DNA from: Mercurialis annua | Lineage: Eukaryota > Streptophyta > Magnoliopsida > Malpighiales > Euphorbiaceae | DNA length: 64,000 nucleotides | Assembly: GCF_937616625.2 (NCBI RefSeq) | Contig: NC_065576.1 | Span: forward strand, 34,932,628 to 34,996,627 | Direction of reading: 5' to 3' | In this document: positions 47,011 to 56,556 of the stretch, one piece after another | Numbering within the stretch: position 1 is the stretch's first letter | Layout of the letters: the number at the start of each line of letters is the position of its first letter | Position numbers and translations under genes: made by a program | The notes under the pieces: generated by a model | Seen by the model: only the letters and a program-made list of their open reading frames with translations | Databases searched by the model: none | Told to the model about the DNA's origin: nothing

Positions 47011-47700
47011 AACGTCAAATTATCAAATAATAATTGTAATAGTAGTTGATTAGTAATAGTTTATCTTTTTTAATATTTTAGATGATTGTTTTAATAATTT
47101 AATATTTTTAATTGATACTCAAATTTTATAATTATTAGAGAATTTAAATAGAAAATATCAAATAATAATTAAAATAATAATGTATTTAGTAGTTTATTTT
47201 ATTTAGAGTTCTCTATGATTAAAAATAATTAAAATAATAGTTATTTAAAGTGCTCTATTTTGATTAAAAGAATAATTATTTAAAAATAATTAATTTTTTA
47301 AAATATTATATTTTAATTAGTACTCTAAACAATTATCTTAATATAAAAATTTATTTTAATTAGTACTCTGACTTTAATAATTTTTTAACATAATAGTTTA
47401 CCTTAGTGTTATAATTTTAATAATTATTCTAATATTTTTTAAGTAATAATTATATTTTATAAAGTGAAAAAAACATTAATGTAAATGTGTGCGTTCCGTA
47501 CTTATATATAAAAACAATATATATATATATATATATTATTTTTTTCTCACCTCGGTAGACACATTGTTGATTTTCCGCGTACACTGTATACAGTCCAAGC
47601 AGCCAAACTCAATTTTTATTTCATTTTGCGAATTTTAGCTATTTGTGTTTAAATTAAATATTGATAAATCATGCTTTGATCTACTAGCCACGAGTAACCT
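47011..47700. other. AT-rich spacer with a 100-bp block repeated at 51 kb
   Basis: It includes a TA microsatellite (47518-47536) and a block CTCACCTCGGTAGACACATT then CGTACACTGTATACAGTCC (47556-47660), found again at 51049-51155. No gene seen. Confidence 0.7.
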
Positions 47701-48369
47701 GAAAAAGACAGACAGAAGCAGAGGTCAAGTTTGAGTACCGGTGGGGGACACCGGATATTCGCTCTGATGTTCAAATAAGTATATCGAGTTAGAGAAAGAA
47801 GAAAAGAAAAAAAGAGAAAAATCGGTGAGAAAAAAAAGTACCTTTAGAGTTTACACGTAAGGTGCTTTTATAGGTTCACTCCGTGTAAACTTACCGTAGA
47901 TGATTTCATCTCTTTTTGTGGACCCCTATTTTGGTTAGTTGATGTGGAAGCTTATGCTTGCGTCTCGAGCGTGGTATCAGGTAGTTGGTGCACAAGGAAC
48001 ATTCTCCCTTTACCCGCTTGTGTTAGTGGTCCCCAAAAGGTTGTTACTGCTGCTATCACGGTCCAACCCGATTTCAACTTGCTACTACTCATCACGTATT
48101 TCGTTATATTCCGAGATACCACAACTCCTCGTATGTCGTTTCTCTAGATCCTGTCAAGCTGGCCTGCTAGTGAGGTATCTTGATCCGACTCCCCTAATTG
48201 CTTGATTTCGTGACATCTCATCTAAATGAGGCTGCTTCGCCCCCTTCACATGTTATCACCACGTTATCAAAAATAAATAAAACAAAAATATTTAATGGAA
48301 TTTTGAAAGAATTCCAATTCGAAAATCCGACTATATAGCTTTATTTTTTAATTAAAATTTAGAATTTAT
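47701..48369. other. Unclassified, retroelement-like debris
   Basis: The words CCGGTGGGGGACACCGG and CGCTCTGATG resemble LTR segments of plant gypsy elements, but no ends, PBS or coding motif can be identified. Short ORFs at 47939-48205 show no recognisable protein. Confidence 0.4.
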
Positions 48370-48372
48370 TTA

Positions 48373-49425
48373 CACTACTAGAAAATTGCTTAATCGCGAC
48401 GGATTTTAGCGACGGATTTAAAATCTGTCGCTAAAATGAAGATTACCGACGGATTTAGCGACAGATTTTATATGCGTCGCTAAATCCTACTAAAAATTGA
48501 CGGGATTCATCCCGCCATTTTAGCGACGGAATTAAAATGGCGGGATGAATCCCGCCAAAAAAAATGCACTTTTAGCGACGGATTTTAGAATCCATCGCTA
48601 AAAGTATATCAATTAGCGACAGATAGTTTAATCCGTCGCTAATGTCTAAATTTTAGCGACGGATTAAATTATCCGTCGCTAAAAGTCCTATTTTATTAAA
48701 AAAATATTAATTAACAAAAAAATATTTATTAATTAAAAATATTTATTTATTAAAAATAAGTAATTATTAAAAATAATTAACTATTAAAAATAATTAACTA
48801 TTAAAAATTAATTAATTAATTGTTTTTATTTAAAATAATTATTAAAATAATTATTTATTTAAAAAATAATTTGTATGAAAAATAATTATTTTATAATGCG
48901 GGAGTATATAAATTACGAGAGTAAATATTTTCTCATTTTAGTTATATTTAAATATAATATACATACTTATGTAATAAGAGTTTGAGTTGGTTAAGATGGA
49001 GCTACGCGCGGGGGAACTCCAAAGTTAAAGAGCTTTGGATGGGAGCAATTCAATGATGGGTGACCTACTGGGAAGTTAGGTCGATTGCGAGGATTGTTGG
49101 TGGGTGACAGTGCGTGGTCTATCGCGGGTGAGTGGGTTACGGTGGGCTATTGATTAAATAAAATTTCATTTTACGATTTTAATTAAAAAAAATATTTTTT
49201 TAATTTTAAAAAATTAGCGACGGATTAAAATCCGTCGCTAAATTCCGTCGCTAATTTTTTTAAATCCGTCGCTAATTTTTTTTTCTGTCGGTAAAAAATT
49301 TTGCGATCAGAAATCCACCGACGGACTGAGTCCGTCGGTAATCCGTCGCTAATATCAATTAGCGACGGATTTCAGGCATTTAGCGACGGAAAAATCCGTC
49401 GCTAAATGCCTGATTTCTAGTAGTG
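48373..49425. mobile_element. Non-autonomous CACTA element, TSD TTA
   Basis: 1,053 bp beginning CACTACTAGAAAATTG and ending ATTTCTAGTAGTG, flanked by TTA at 48370-48372 and 49426-49428, the 3-bp duplication of CACTA transposons. Both ends are packed with subterminal motifs TTAGCGACGGATT and AATCCGTCGCTAA in both orientations (about 48400-48690 and 49215-49410), the type bound by CACTA TNPA-like proteins. The centre lacks a transposase but contains a 5S-rRNA-like stretch. Confidence 0.9.
49015..49085 (+). pseudogene. 5S rRNA-like sequence inside the CACTA element
   Basis: AACTCC-xx-AGTTAA, GCTTTGG, GGGAGCAAT and GATGGGTGACCTACTGGGAA follow the order and spacing of the middle to 3' part of plant 5S rRNA, including the internal control region (cf. 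GATGGGTGACCTCCTGGGAA). The 5' half of 5S is not recognisable apart from a possible CGCG trace. The match is by memory of the conserved gene and needs alignment. It may retain TFIIIA/Pol III box-C-like sequence; transcription is not implied. Confidence 0.65.
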
Positions 49426-49867
49426 TTAGTTTTATAAAAACAAAATTAATTTTGAATAATTTAAATAAATCTTTTATAAAACAAATTTGAAAATATTTAT
49501 CAAGTCAATTAAAATGTAAATTAATTTTTTTAACTAAATCAACCAAAAATTATATTCAGTCTACTTGCAATTAGTTTTAATAATTGAATATTATAAGGAT
49601 GACAATATTGTGTCTTATATTCAGTTAGAATATAGTGAGACAAAGGGATTAAAATATTATATATAAATTTAAATCGGATAATCGATATTCATATGATTTG
49701 GGTAACAATATCTTGTTAGATGCCACTTATAACTTGTGGACTGAAATAGAAATTTTGAGCCCACTACCAATGCTATATGAACTTACAGGGTCGCACACTA
49801 AAAACAGACCCAAAACAGTTAGGGATTGTACAACCCAATATAATAAAATGATTAATACATAATTATA

Positions 49868-49983
<116 letters not shown>

Positions 49984-49984
49984 T

Positions 49985-50096
49985 TTTTTTTTGTTGATAA
50001 TTTGGGGACGGGGGAGCGCTTGTAGGAGGAAGCAAACCCACGACCTAACAGTTAGTTGCTTAGCGCTTATACCATTTGAGGTAAATCTCATTGGTA
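49985..50096 (-). mobile_element. tRNA-type SINE, 13-bp TSD
   Basis: Read on the minus strand it starts near TACCAATGAG, has an A-box-like TGGTATAAGCG about 20 nt in, a B-box-like GTGGGTTTGCTTCC about 35 nt later, a short body and a terminal A run. Flanking repeats are TGTGTGTGTAATT (49972-49984) and TGTGCGTGTAATT (50097-50109). Boxes, tail and TSD together identify a SINE of only about 112 bp. It sits in the partial copia-like LTR next to the GT microsatellite. Confidence 0.82.
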
Positions 50097-50589
50097 TGTG
50101 CGTGTAATTATAAAAAGGAAATACATAAATTTAAAAGAGTTATAAAAAACGGAGTGTTTGAATTTAATTGAAAAACACGTTTTTGAGTAAACTTTAGATG
50201 CGTGTTTTCCTATAAATACACTCTTAAATTTAGAAATTTACATATGTGTTTTCGAAATTAACACAAAGCATAGTCATGACGTATTAATCATTAAATTCGT
50301 AACTGCTTTGTGAAGCAATAGTGCTAATACACAAGTATATGTTTTGGCAAAAGTCTGTTCGTGTAGATATTTGTAGAGAACGCATTTTTTAAAAACGTTT
50401 CCGATCCGAGTCAAGTTATCACCAAAATGAACCAGCTCATTCCTTCTTACATTGCTCTTTGAATTCGACATTCGCGTAAATTTTATTTATACAACTTTGT
50501 CTGTCTCTTCGAATTACATGTATGGATTTTGTTTTGGATTTTTAATAAAAAATTTAAAATTTTGTTGCGTTATGAACCTAACAAAAAGA

Positions 50590-50765
50590 CAATAGCAAAT
50601 CTCCTGGTCTAAAGCCTTTCGAGAAAGATAATTTACCTTGAAGCTTTCCATTAATCATAACTAAAAAAAGATACAATTGATATGCAATTCATGTTTGAAA
50701 ATCTCATCTGATAAGAAAAGCCAATTTTAGCCATAACGGCATGATCCAGAAAACCCCATTGAAAA
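50590..50765 (-). pseudogene. LINE reverse transcriptase fragment (second copy)
   Basis: Matches the fragment at 34985-35225 (TTAATCATAACT, GATATGCAATTCATGTTTGA, TTTTAGCCATAACG shared in order). It is a degraded remnant of the RT box preceding YADD. Confidence 0.7.
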
Positions 50766-51360
50766 TGGTTATAACTTTACATATATCAAGTTTCAAAATT
50801 AAATGTCCAGATTTAATTTTTCTTTTTTTGCATATAATGGAAGCACGCAAAAGGCTACTAAAATGGAGTATAATTTATCTGCCCAAAACATATGCCCTTA
50901 TTTTAAAATGGAGCTATTTGAGAAGATATTTTTAATATATGGTGCACTAACTTGAGATAGGACCTATAATTGGATCCATTAATGCTCCAAAATATTAGTT
51001 TTATCTTACTTTTAGTTTTACATTGTCGCATATGTGGAGGTTTTTTTTCTCACCTCGGTAGACACATTGTTGATTTGCCGCATACACTGTATACAGTCCA
51101 AGCAGCCAAACTCAATTTCTTTTCTATTTTGTGAATTTTAGCTAGATGTCTTTAAATTAATTTAAATCTGACATAATTACATTATTTTTTATTAAAATTT
51201 AAATTAATTTCAAATAATTAAACTAATATTTAGTCTCACAGAAATAAATTTGAAAACATATAGCAAGTCATTTAAAATGTAATTTTAATATTTCAAAATT
51301 AAAAATTTAAAAGAATTTGTACACTAATTGTTCTGGTACCAAAATTACAATCCACTACAA
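50766..51360. other. Repeat debris and 3' flank of the DUF506 gene
   Basis: It contains the diverged 46.3-kb repeat copy (about 50837-50950) and the CTCGGTAGACACATTG block (51049-51155), then AT-rich sequence leading to the DUF506 stop codon. No further gene seen. Confidence 0.6.
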
Positions 51361-51367
51361 ATATACT

Positions 51368-52234
51368 TTATCTGGTACGGACAAATAAACTCCTATCAAC
51401 CCCCTCATGAAACCCTACAAGACGACATTTGACTCCATTAAAATGTGATCCGACGACGGCCGCCTTACCGGATTCATAACTGGTGATCCGACGGCAGGGA
51501 GCGAGCCATTTATTTTGCATGTAACGGTTTTTTCTCCACGGAGGAAGCGAAAGATTTCGACTCTTCAAAGATCTCTTAGCCGCGTCGCTAATAACCTTAA
51601 TAATCTTCTTCACATCTTCATTTTTTCCGACGAAAACTTTGGGCAGAGACTGCAGCAGTTTTAGATAGTTATTTGTAGGCCTTGCGATCTCGAACTCTGC
51701 GGCGAACTCGAGGTCGATGACGTAACGGATTTGAGAAGTAGGTAAAACGACGACGTCGATGAACTCGTAGCTTCCGCCGCTTGCTCCACCTGAGGTTGAG
51801 GAGTCCCATTTGGTTTTGCATACAGCTGCATTGTGCCCTAACTGTTGCAAAAACGACGTCACTTTGCGTCGGAATACAGGTTTTTGATCTCTCCATATGT
51901 ATTGCATTTCCATTGCTTTTAAAACGTGGGAGAATAACAGATTCCTGTATGAATCCGTTTCGAATGATCTCAAAATAACTTCAGCTAACTCCGTAAATTC
52001 TGATTTTGAGTCAACTCGCTCAGAATCCGAGTCGTAACTGCATGAAGACCGAGTCTCATAATCTCCATCGAGGAAGCTGTGAACGAGCTCAGATAAGCAA
52101 GGTGAGTCATCGTCAATATCAGCAGATTGTTCGCTACTGGTGCTAACGTAACTGAGTTGATTCCCAACGAGTCGAGCTTTTGCGTCGTCGTCAAGCGGAT
52201 CAGTGACTCGTTTTCTTCTTACAAAGCCAGACAT
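51368..52234 (-). CDS. DUF506 (PDDEXK-like family) protein
   Basis: A single-exon ORF of 288 aa from the ATG at 52232-52234 to TAA at 51368-51370. A disordered acidic/Ser-rich N-terminus (about 1-80) is followed by the DUF506 domain (about 45-258). Conserved points are LSELVHSFLDGD (48-58), GHNAAVCKTKWD (113-124), YEFIDVVV, YVIDLEFAAEFEIARPT (171-187, the PDDEXK-like core Asp and Glu), LLQSLPKVFVG and LPPWRKNRYMQNKWL (240-254). Length and motif order are those of complete family members, and there is no damage. The biochemical activity of DUF506 is not established. Arabidopsis members have been linked to ABA and phosphate responses and root hair growth (from memory). The basic C-terminal 30 residues vary across the family. 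It is a host gene, flanked by repeat debris. Confidence 0.93.
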   Translation of the reverse strand: MSGFVRRKRVTDPLDDDAKARLVGNQLSYVSTSSEQSADIDDDSPCLSELVHSFLDGDYETRSSCSYDSDSERVDSKSEFTELAEVILRSFETDSYRNLLFSHVLKAMEMQYIWRDQKPVFRRKVTSFLQQLGHNAAVCKTKWDSSTSGGASGGSYEFIDVVVLPTSQIRYVIDLEFAAEFEIARPTNNYLKLLQSLPKVFVGKNEDVKKIIKVISDAAKRSLKSRNLSLPPWRKNRYMQNKWLAPCRRITSYESGKAAVVGSHFNGVKCRLVGFHEGVDRSLFVRTR

Positions 52235-52377
52235 TTTATTTTAGATTAAAAAGAAAAAAGAAACGATGAGTATTTATACAGTGGAATTTGGTTTGGAATA
52301 TTCTGTAAAGAAACGTTTTTTTTATAAAAACTTTAGCGTCAGAGAGGTAGTTTCGGTTTTTGCTTTTTGAAAGTGGG

Positions 52378-52384
52378 ATTTATA
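52378..52384 (-). promoter_or_regulatory. Candidate TATA box of the DUF506 gene
   Basis: The minus strand reads TATAAAT about 144 bp before the ATG, leaving room for a normal 5' UTR. A second TATAAATA at 52271-52278 is only about 40 bp from the ATG and would give almost no UTR, so the upstream one is preferred. Confidence 0.55.
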
Positions 52385-52422
52385 GGAAAGGGATGTACTA
52401 GATTATATTCGGATTAGGTGAT

Positions 52423-52535
52423 TACGTGGCATAGCATATCCAACGGCACCTGGCGAGTTTATACCTAGTTAGGTGGATGGCTGTGATTCGCCCGCGGTTC
52501 GGATCTTGTTGGACGCCACGAGTTTGTCACGTGGC
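52423..52535. promoter_or_regulatory. Two ABRE/G-box-like ACGTGGC motifs
   Basis: TACGTGGC at 52423-52430 and CACGTGGC at 52528-52535 lie about 190 and 295 bp upstream of the DUF506 ATG. Paired ACGTGGC elements are typical of bZIP/ABF-regulated promoters. Function is inferred from sequence only. Confidence 0.5.
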
Positions 52536-52639
52536 TTCTTCAATGGACTCTGTTGGACTAATTGGGTCAAGTTCAGGCTTTGCCTCTGCAGAAACGAAAG
52601 AGTTGGGAGGTTCAGATATTTCAAATTTGAGCAGTGATT

Positions 52640-53160
52640 TTTTGTAACTTGAAATTATGATTGATTAATTAATTATTTATATTAGAGAAAATTTCTGTTC
52701 AAATTAATTGCAAATTTTGAATGTAGTGTAGTTGCCGGTACAACGGGTTGTTATTTTTATAGTAAAATTGTTTTTAGTTGGTTGATGAAATTTTTTAAAA
52801 ATATTATTTATCTGTTTGCTGATGACTTAATTTTAATTATAAATTAATGAATAGAAATAGCGGTTTTAATTATGTGGGATGTGGTGTTGTGACATATATG
52901 TTTGACAAGCGTATTATTTCAAGCATTTGTTGTTTGTCTTCCTGACTTAGAAGAGAGCTGAATCTCTGGAATAACAGACACGGTCCAATAACTTATGAAC
53001 AAGCATAGTACAACAGAAGCTAGAAGCATCACTTCCGTTTCTGCATGTCGTTTGGCAACAAAAGATTTATAAATTTAGAAAATAATAATGAATGTAATTA
53101 AACTTACGGGTTCGTCTACGGCAGCGGAATCATTAGAAATTTATAATCATTGTAGAATCG
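52640..53160 (+). other. Spacer with a possible LINE RT trace
   Basis: Around 52770-52845 the plus strand can be read KFFKNIIYLFADDLILI, which contains the FADD RT box. No other RT motif is clear, so it is at best a small remnant. The rest is featureless AT-rich DNA. Confidence 0.35.
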
Positions 53161-53179
53161 TAACGAATTTATAATCACC

Positions 53180-53225
53180 AACAGTCAAGTGCTTATACTA
53201 TTTGAGCTGTAACTCATGCTTTTAA
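53180..53225 (-). repeat. SINE 5'-end-like fragment
   Basis: The minus strand reads ATGAGTTACAGCTCAAATAG then TATAAGCAC...CTGTTGG, matching the head and A box of the SINE at 49985-50096. No B box, tail or TSD is evident. Confidence 0.5.
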
Positions 53226-53587
53226 ATGCGAATATGTACATACATTCAAATAGCTTTTTTATATAGTCAAGAATAATCTTAAATATAAAAAAGTTATAAT
53301 AAACGGGTTGGAATATCATTATGAGCGAATCTATAATTCATATCCATATTCGTGTGAATTTGTTCTAATAATTAACTTAATTTCTTTCATGGATTTGATT
53401 CATGCTCTTCTATAATTCTCAAAATTAATGTGTACTACAAATCAAAACAAACATATTATTTAAATTAATAATTCCTTGATAATTTTGAGTCAAGAACACC
53501 TCAACAAGACAATCAGACGGCAAAATCGTGCTTTCACACTTGCCTTCTATGAAGGCTACTTTACAATTTTAAAATAAACTTCCGCTT

Positions 53588-56144
53588 TTACTTTTTCTCA
53601 AGGATAGGAAATAGCTTATAATCTTCAAAGTTTGGTGCATGAGCGGCAGGGGGGCCAGAACGGGGGGCAGGGGCTGGGGCAGACTTCAGTCCATTATCCC
53701 TTTGTTCTTCCGCACTACTAGCTGGCTTCTTTAACTCAATTCCCTCGGCCTTTTCTTTCTCAAGTTGCGGTTTGGTCTCGCCATCATTGTTGGGGCCACC
53801 GTTAGGTCTATCAGCATTGCCTCCTCGACTATTATAAGGCCTCTCACCCCTGCCTCCACGCCCGCCAAAACGCCTTCCACCTCTGCCTCGACCCCCAACA
53901 AAAGGCCTCTCGCCATTGCCTACACTCTCGGCAGGATGTGTCTCAGCAGAACGCCCCTCGTTTTTGTCTTTATGATCACCAAAAGGCCGCCTGTCGCGCC
54001 ATTGATCATGACTACGAGCATAAGCCGGTTTAAGGAATTCAATAATGCTCAATGCCTGCAACAAAATAACATATTTTTTGATTAAACCAAGTTCTTGTTG
54101 AATCAGAATAGTTTATTACACCAAACGAAATTTACCTCGCGACTTTTCTCAGCCTTGTTTTCTTTCTTCTTGCTCGTATCCTTCTCAGAATTCTGCAAAC
54201 ACAAGTGGAAATCATGTAAACTTACATAGTTGGTATTGAATCTGAAATAACCAATGAGACAAATTTCGTAGCTCACCTGTTTGATTGAAGCTGCATCTTC
54301 AGTTTTCTTTTCGACAAGCTGCATAGACTCGAAATCTTTATCGAGACACACCCTTCTTTGTTCACTCCTTTTAAGCGAATCCAGGGCCTTTCTCTTTTCC
54401 AATTGCAATTTTTCATACTCTCCAAGTGTCATCTTCTGCGAAAAAAAGACTAAATGTGTAAGATTTAAGTGTTTAATATGATAGCAACTTGAAATAAACA
54501 AGCTAATAAGTGTTAGCATTACATTTCTGTCATCATCTTTTTCTTGTTTCTTGTCATTCTTTGAAGGTTCAGCTTGCTTTTTATTGCTAGACTTCTTCTT
54601 GGAGCCTTTAGAATCTGTTTCTCTGCAAGGGTATGAACAATAATGTCAATAACTAATAAGATTAGATCTTAGAAATTAAACTAATAAAATTGGTTAAACA
54701 GTCTAAAGAAATTACCCTTCAACAGTCTGATTGCTCTCATTGTTAGTACCATCATTTGTTGCCTCTACTGCATCAGCACAAGGTTCCTTATTTTCCACCA
54801 AACTACCATTCTTTTCACCATCAACAACATTCTCAAGGTCCTTTCCATCAGCAGCAGCAGCAGCATTAGACATCTCATCTTCACCATCTTTCTCCTCAAT
54901 GCTTCCATTGTTCAATTCAGCACCGTCTCCGTGCTCTGCCTCCTGCAGATGGTCCCCGTTCTGAGGTTCATTATCCGTTCTAATTGCCCGAATCCCATTG
55001 GCATAGCCATTGAAACCCTTTCGTTGACGACGGCCTACCTTTATCTGCCAACCCTCATTATCAACATCATCAAGATTAGCCCCTTTATTGACCATCTGAT
55101 CAACAATTTTACCTCCATTATTTACACTATTCACTACATTACTTCTATTCCTATAAGGATCTCCAGAACCACCCTGATGACCATTAACACCTCCATTATA
55201 ACCCCTGTTATTGTTGTGCCTATAGTATCTACCATTAGCCCCAGCAGTAGGTTTTCCGTTGCTTTCGCGCCCTTGACCATCGTTCGCACCTCTAACATTA
55301 CGCTGATAGCCATTGGAATTGTTATAGCTTCCATTATTGCTGCGGTTACCTCTGTCACCATTGGAATTGCTATAGCTTCCATTATTGCTGCTATTACCTC
55401 TGTAACCATTGTTACTGTAATGCACATTACTGTTATTTTGGCCTGAATTGCCAACATGTTGTGATCTCACAACTGAAAATATCAATAACAAACATTAATC
55501 AAAATCTACACAAATTTCATGAGAACATTAAAAAAAACTTCATATAACACACATTGTCCAGTTTCCCAAAATATTAAGTTTTTCAATCAACACAGAAATT
55601 CTAACAACAAAATATTATACACAAACCAATATATTAAGAAGACCCAAAGCATTAAGAATTCATCTGTACATTGCTAAACAAACAAGTGAATAAATTAATA
55701 AAATTATTATACACATGAAAAAACATAGAAAAACAAATTCTTTAGATTAAAAATTGATTACCTAAACAAAAAAGCTTTCATAATCTAAACAGAAAAGACC
55801 TTAGATATGAGAGATTCTTTAAGCATAATTGCACGCGATTACAGATTAACATAAATAAATAACAGATTCGCAAAAAAAATTATAAAAGAATAATACTTTA
55901 AAACATTAAAAAAACAACTAAATCAAAATTTTATTCCGAAAGCATTACCATCGGCAGGAACAACAAGGCGTTTCGCTCTCATATCCACACGACTATTCGA
56001 AACAGTTCCCTCATTCTTCTCCACCACCTTTTGCGCTGGTTTCTCATTCTTTACCACCACAGCCGCCTTTACGGCAGACTTGGCCGCCTCGACGAGGGCG
56101 GAAGCATCCTCGTCCCCTTCCAATAATGCGAACAAGTTAACCAT
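53588..56144 (-). CDS. HABP4/SERBP1-type RGG-box RNA-binding protein (six exons)
   Basis: Exons in transcript order: 56144-55949, 55472-54716, 54622-54523, 54435-54277, 54192-54136, 54055-53588. All introns are GT-AG and phases are consistent, giving 578 aa. The N-terminus NLFALLEGDEDASALVEAA resembles the Stm1-type ribosome-binding head of plant RGG proteins. Exon 2 (66-317) is Asn/Gly/Ser-rich and then acidic, with a WQIKVGRRQRKGF segment. Exon 3 is Lys-rich. Exon 4 carries MTLGEYEKLQLEKRKAL (353-369), the hallmark of the HABP4_PAI-RBP1 family. Exon 6 has SIIEFLKP (426-433), an RGG box (476-502: GGRGRGG, GGRGGRGERP) and a terminal FEDYKLFPILEKK resembling the family FPSLGK end. It probably binds mRNA and ribosomes in cytoplasm and nucleus, like Arabidopsis RGGA (family knowledge). 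It is longer than the usual 350-400 aa because of exon 2. Exon calls are by eye; transcript data are absent. Confidence 0.88.
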
Positions 56145-56214
56145 ATTATTAGCAGTTTACTTTGGTGTACGTATATGTCTAGGTTTTAGGTTCGGACAAC
56201 TTGAGACGACGGAG

Positions 56215-56223
56215 AAACCCTAA
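56215..56223. promoter_or_regulatory. telo-box in the RGG gene leader
   Basis: AAACCCTAA on the plus strand lies between the candidate TATA box and the ATG. Telo-boxes are common near the start of plant translation-related genes, which fits this product. A related AACTAGGGTT lies about 65 bp further upstream. Confidence 0.6.
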
Positions 56224-56229
56224 CGAAAC

Positions 56230-56259
56230 TCACTCAAAGAGGAGGGTAATACTTGCCAT
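56230..56259 (-). promoter_or_regulatory. Upstream ORF of 9 codons in the RGG gene leader
   Basis: The ATG at 56257-56259 in strong context (ACCATGG) opens MASITLLFE followed by TGA. It lies about 115 bp before the main ATG. It would be in the 5' UTR only if transcription starts upstream of it, as the TATA position suggests. Confidence 0.5.
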
Positions 56260-56332
56260 GGTATTGTAAGTTTAGGGCAAAAAAACTAGGGTTGAAAATC
56301 TGAGTTTCTGAAAATAGGGAAGCGTGTGTGAG

Positions 56333-56340
56333 GTTATATA
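56333..56340 (-). promoter_or_regulatory. Candidate TATA box of the RGG gene
   Basis: The minus strand reads TATATAAC about 190 bp upstream of the ATG, predicting transcription from near 56305 and a leader of about 160 nt. Confidence 0.55.
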
Positions 56341-56556
56341 GGGAAGTAACTTGGAGTCCAAGGCAGTGAAGTTAGGTATTGGCGTAATTCTTGGGAATTA
56401 CCCTCGTTTGATTACCCTAGCTGTTTGTATTGGATTTGGTTTAAAACAGTAAATATTTTACATTGACTAAAAATCTATCCTATATGAGCTATGTTTCACT
56501 GTATACACATACATGAGATTTATATGTGAATCTACTTGAATGTACTAGAACTTTCC

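Noticed and set aside
47939..48205. Two overlapping plus-strand ORFs
   Set aside because: No recognisable protein and surrounded by retroelement-like debris.
54931..55446. 171-codon plus-strand ORF rich in Ile and Thr
   Set aside because: Antisense shadow of the Asn/Gly-rich exon 2 of the RGG gene, whose repetitive codons keep the other strand open.
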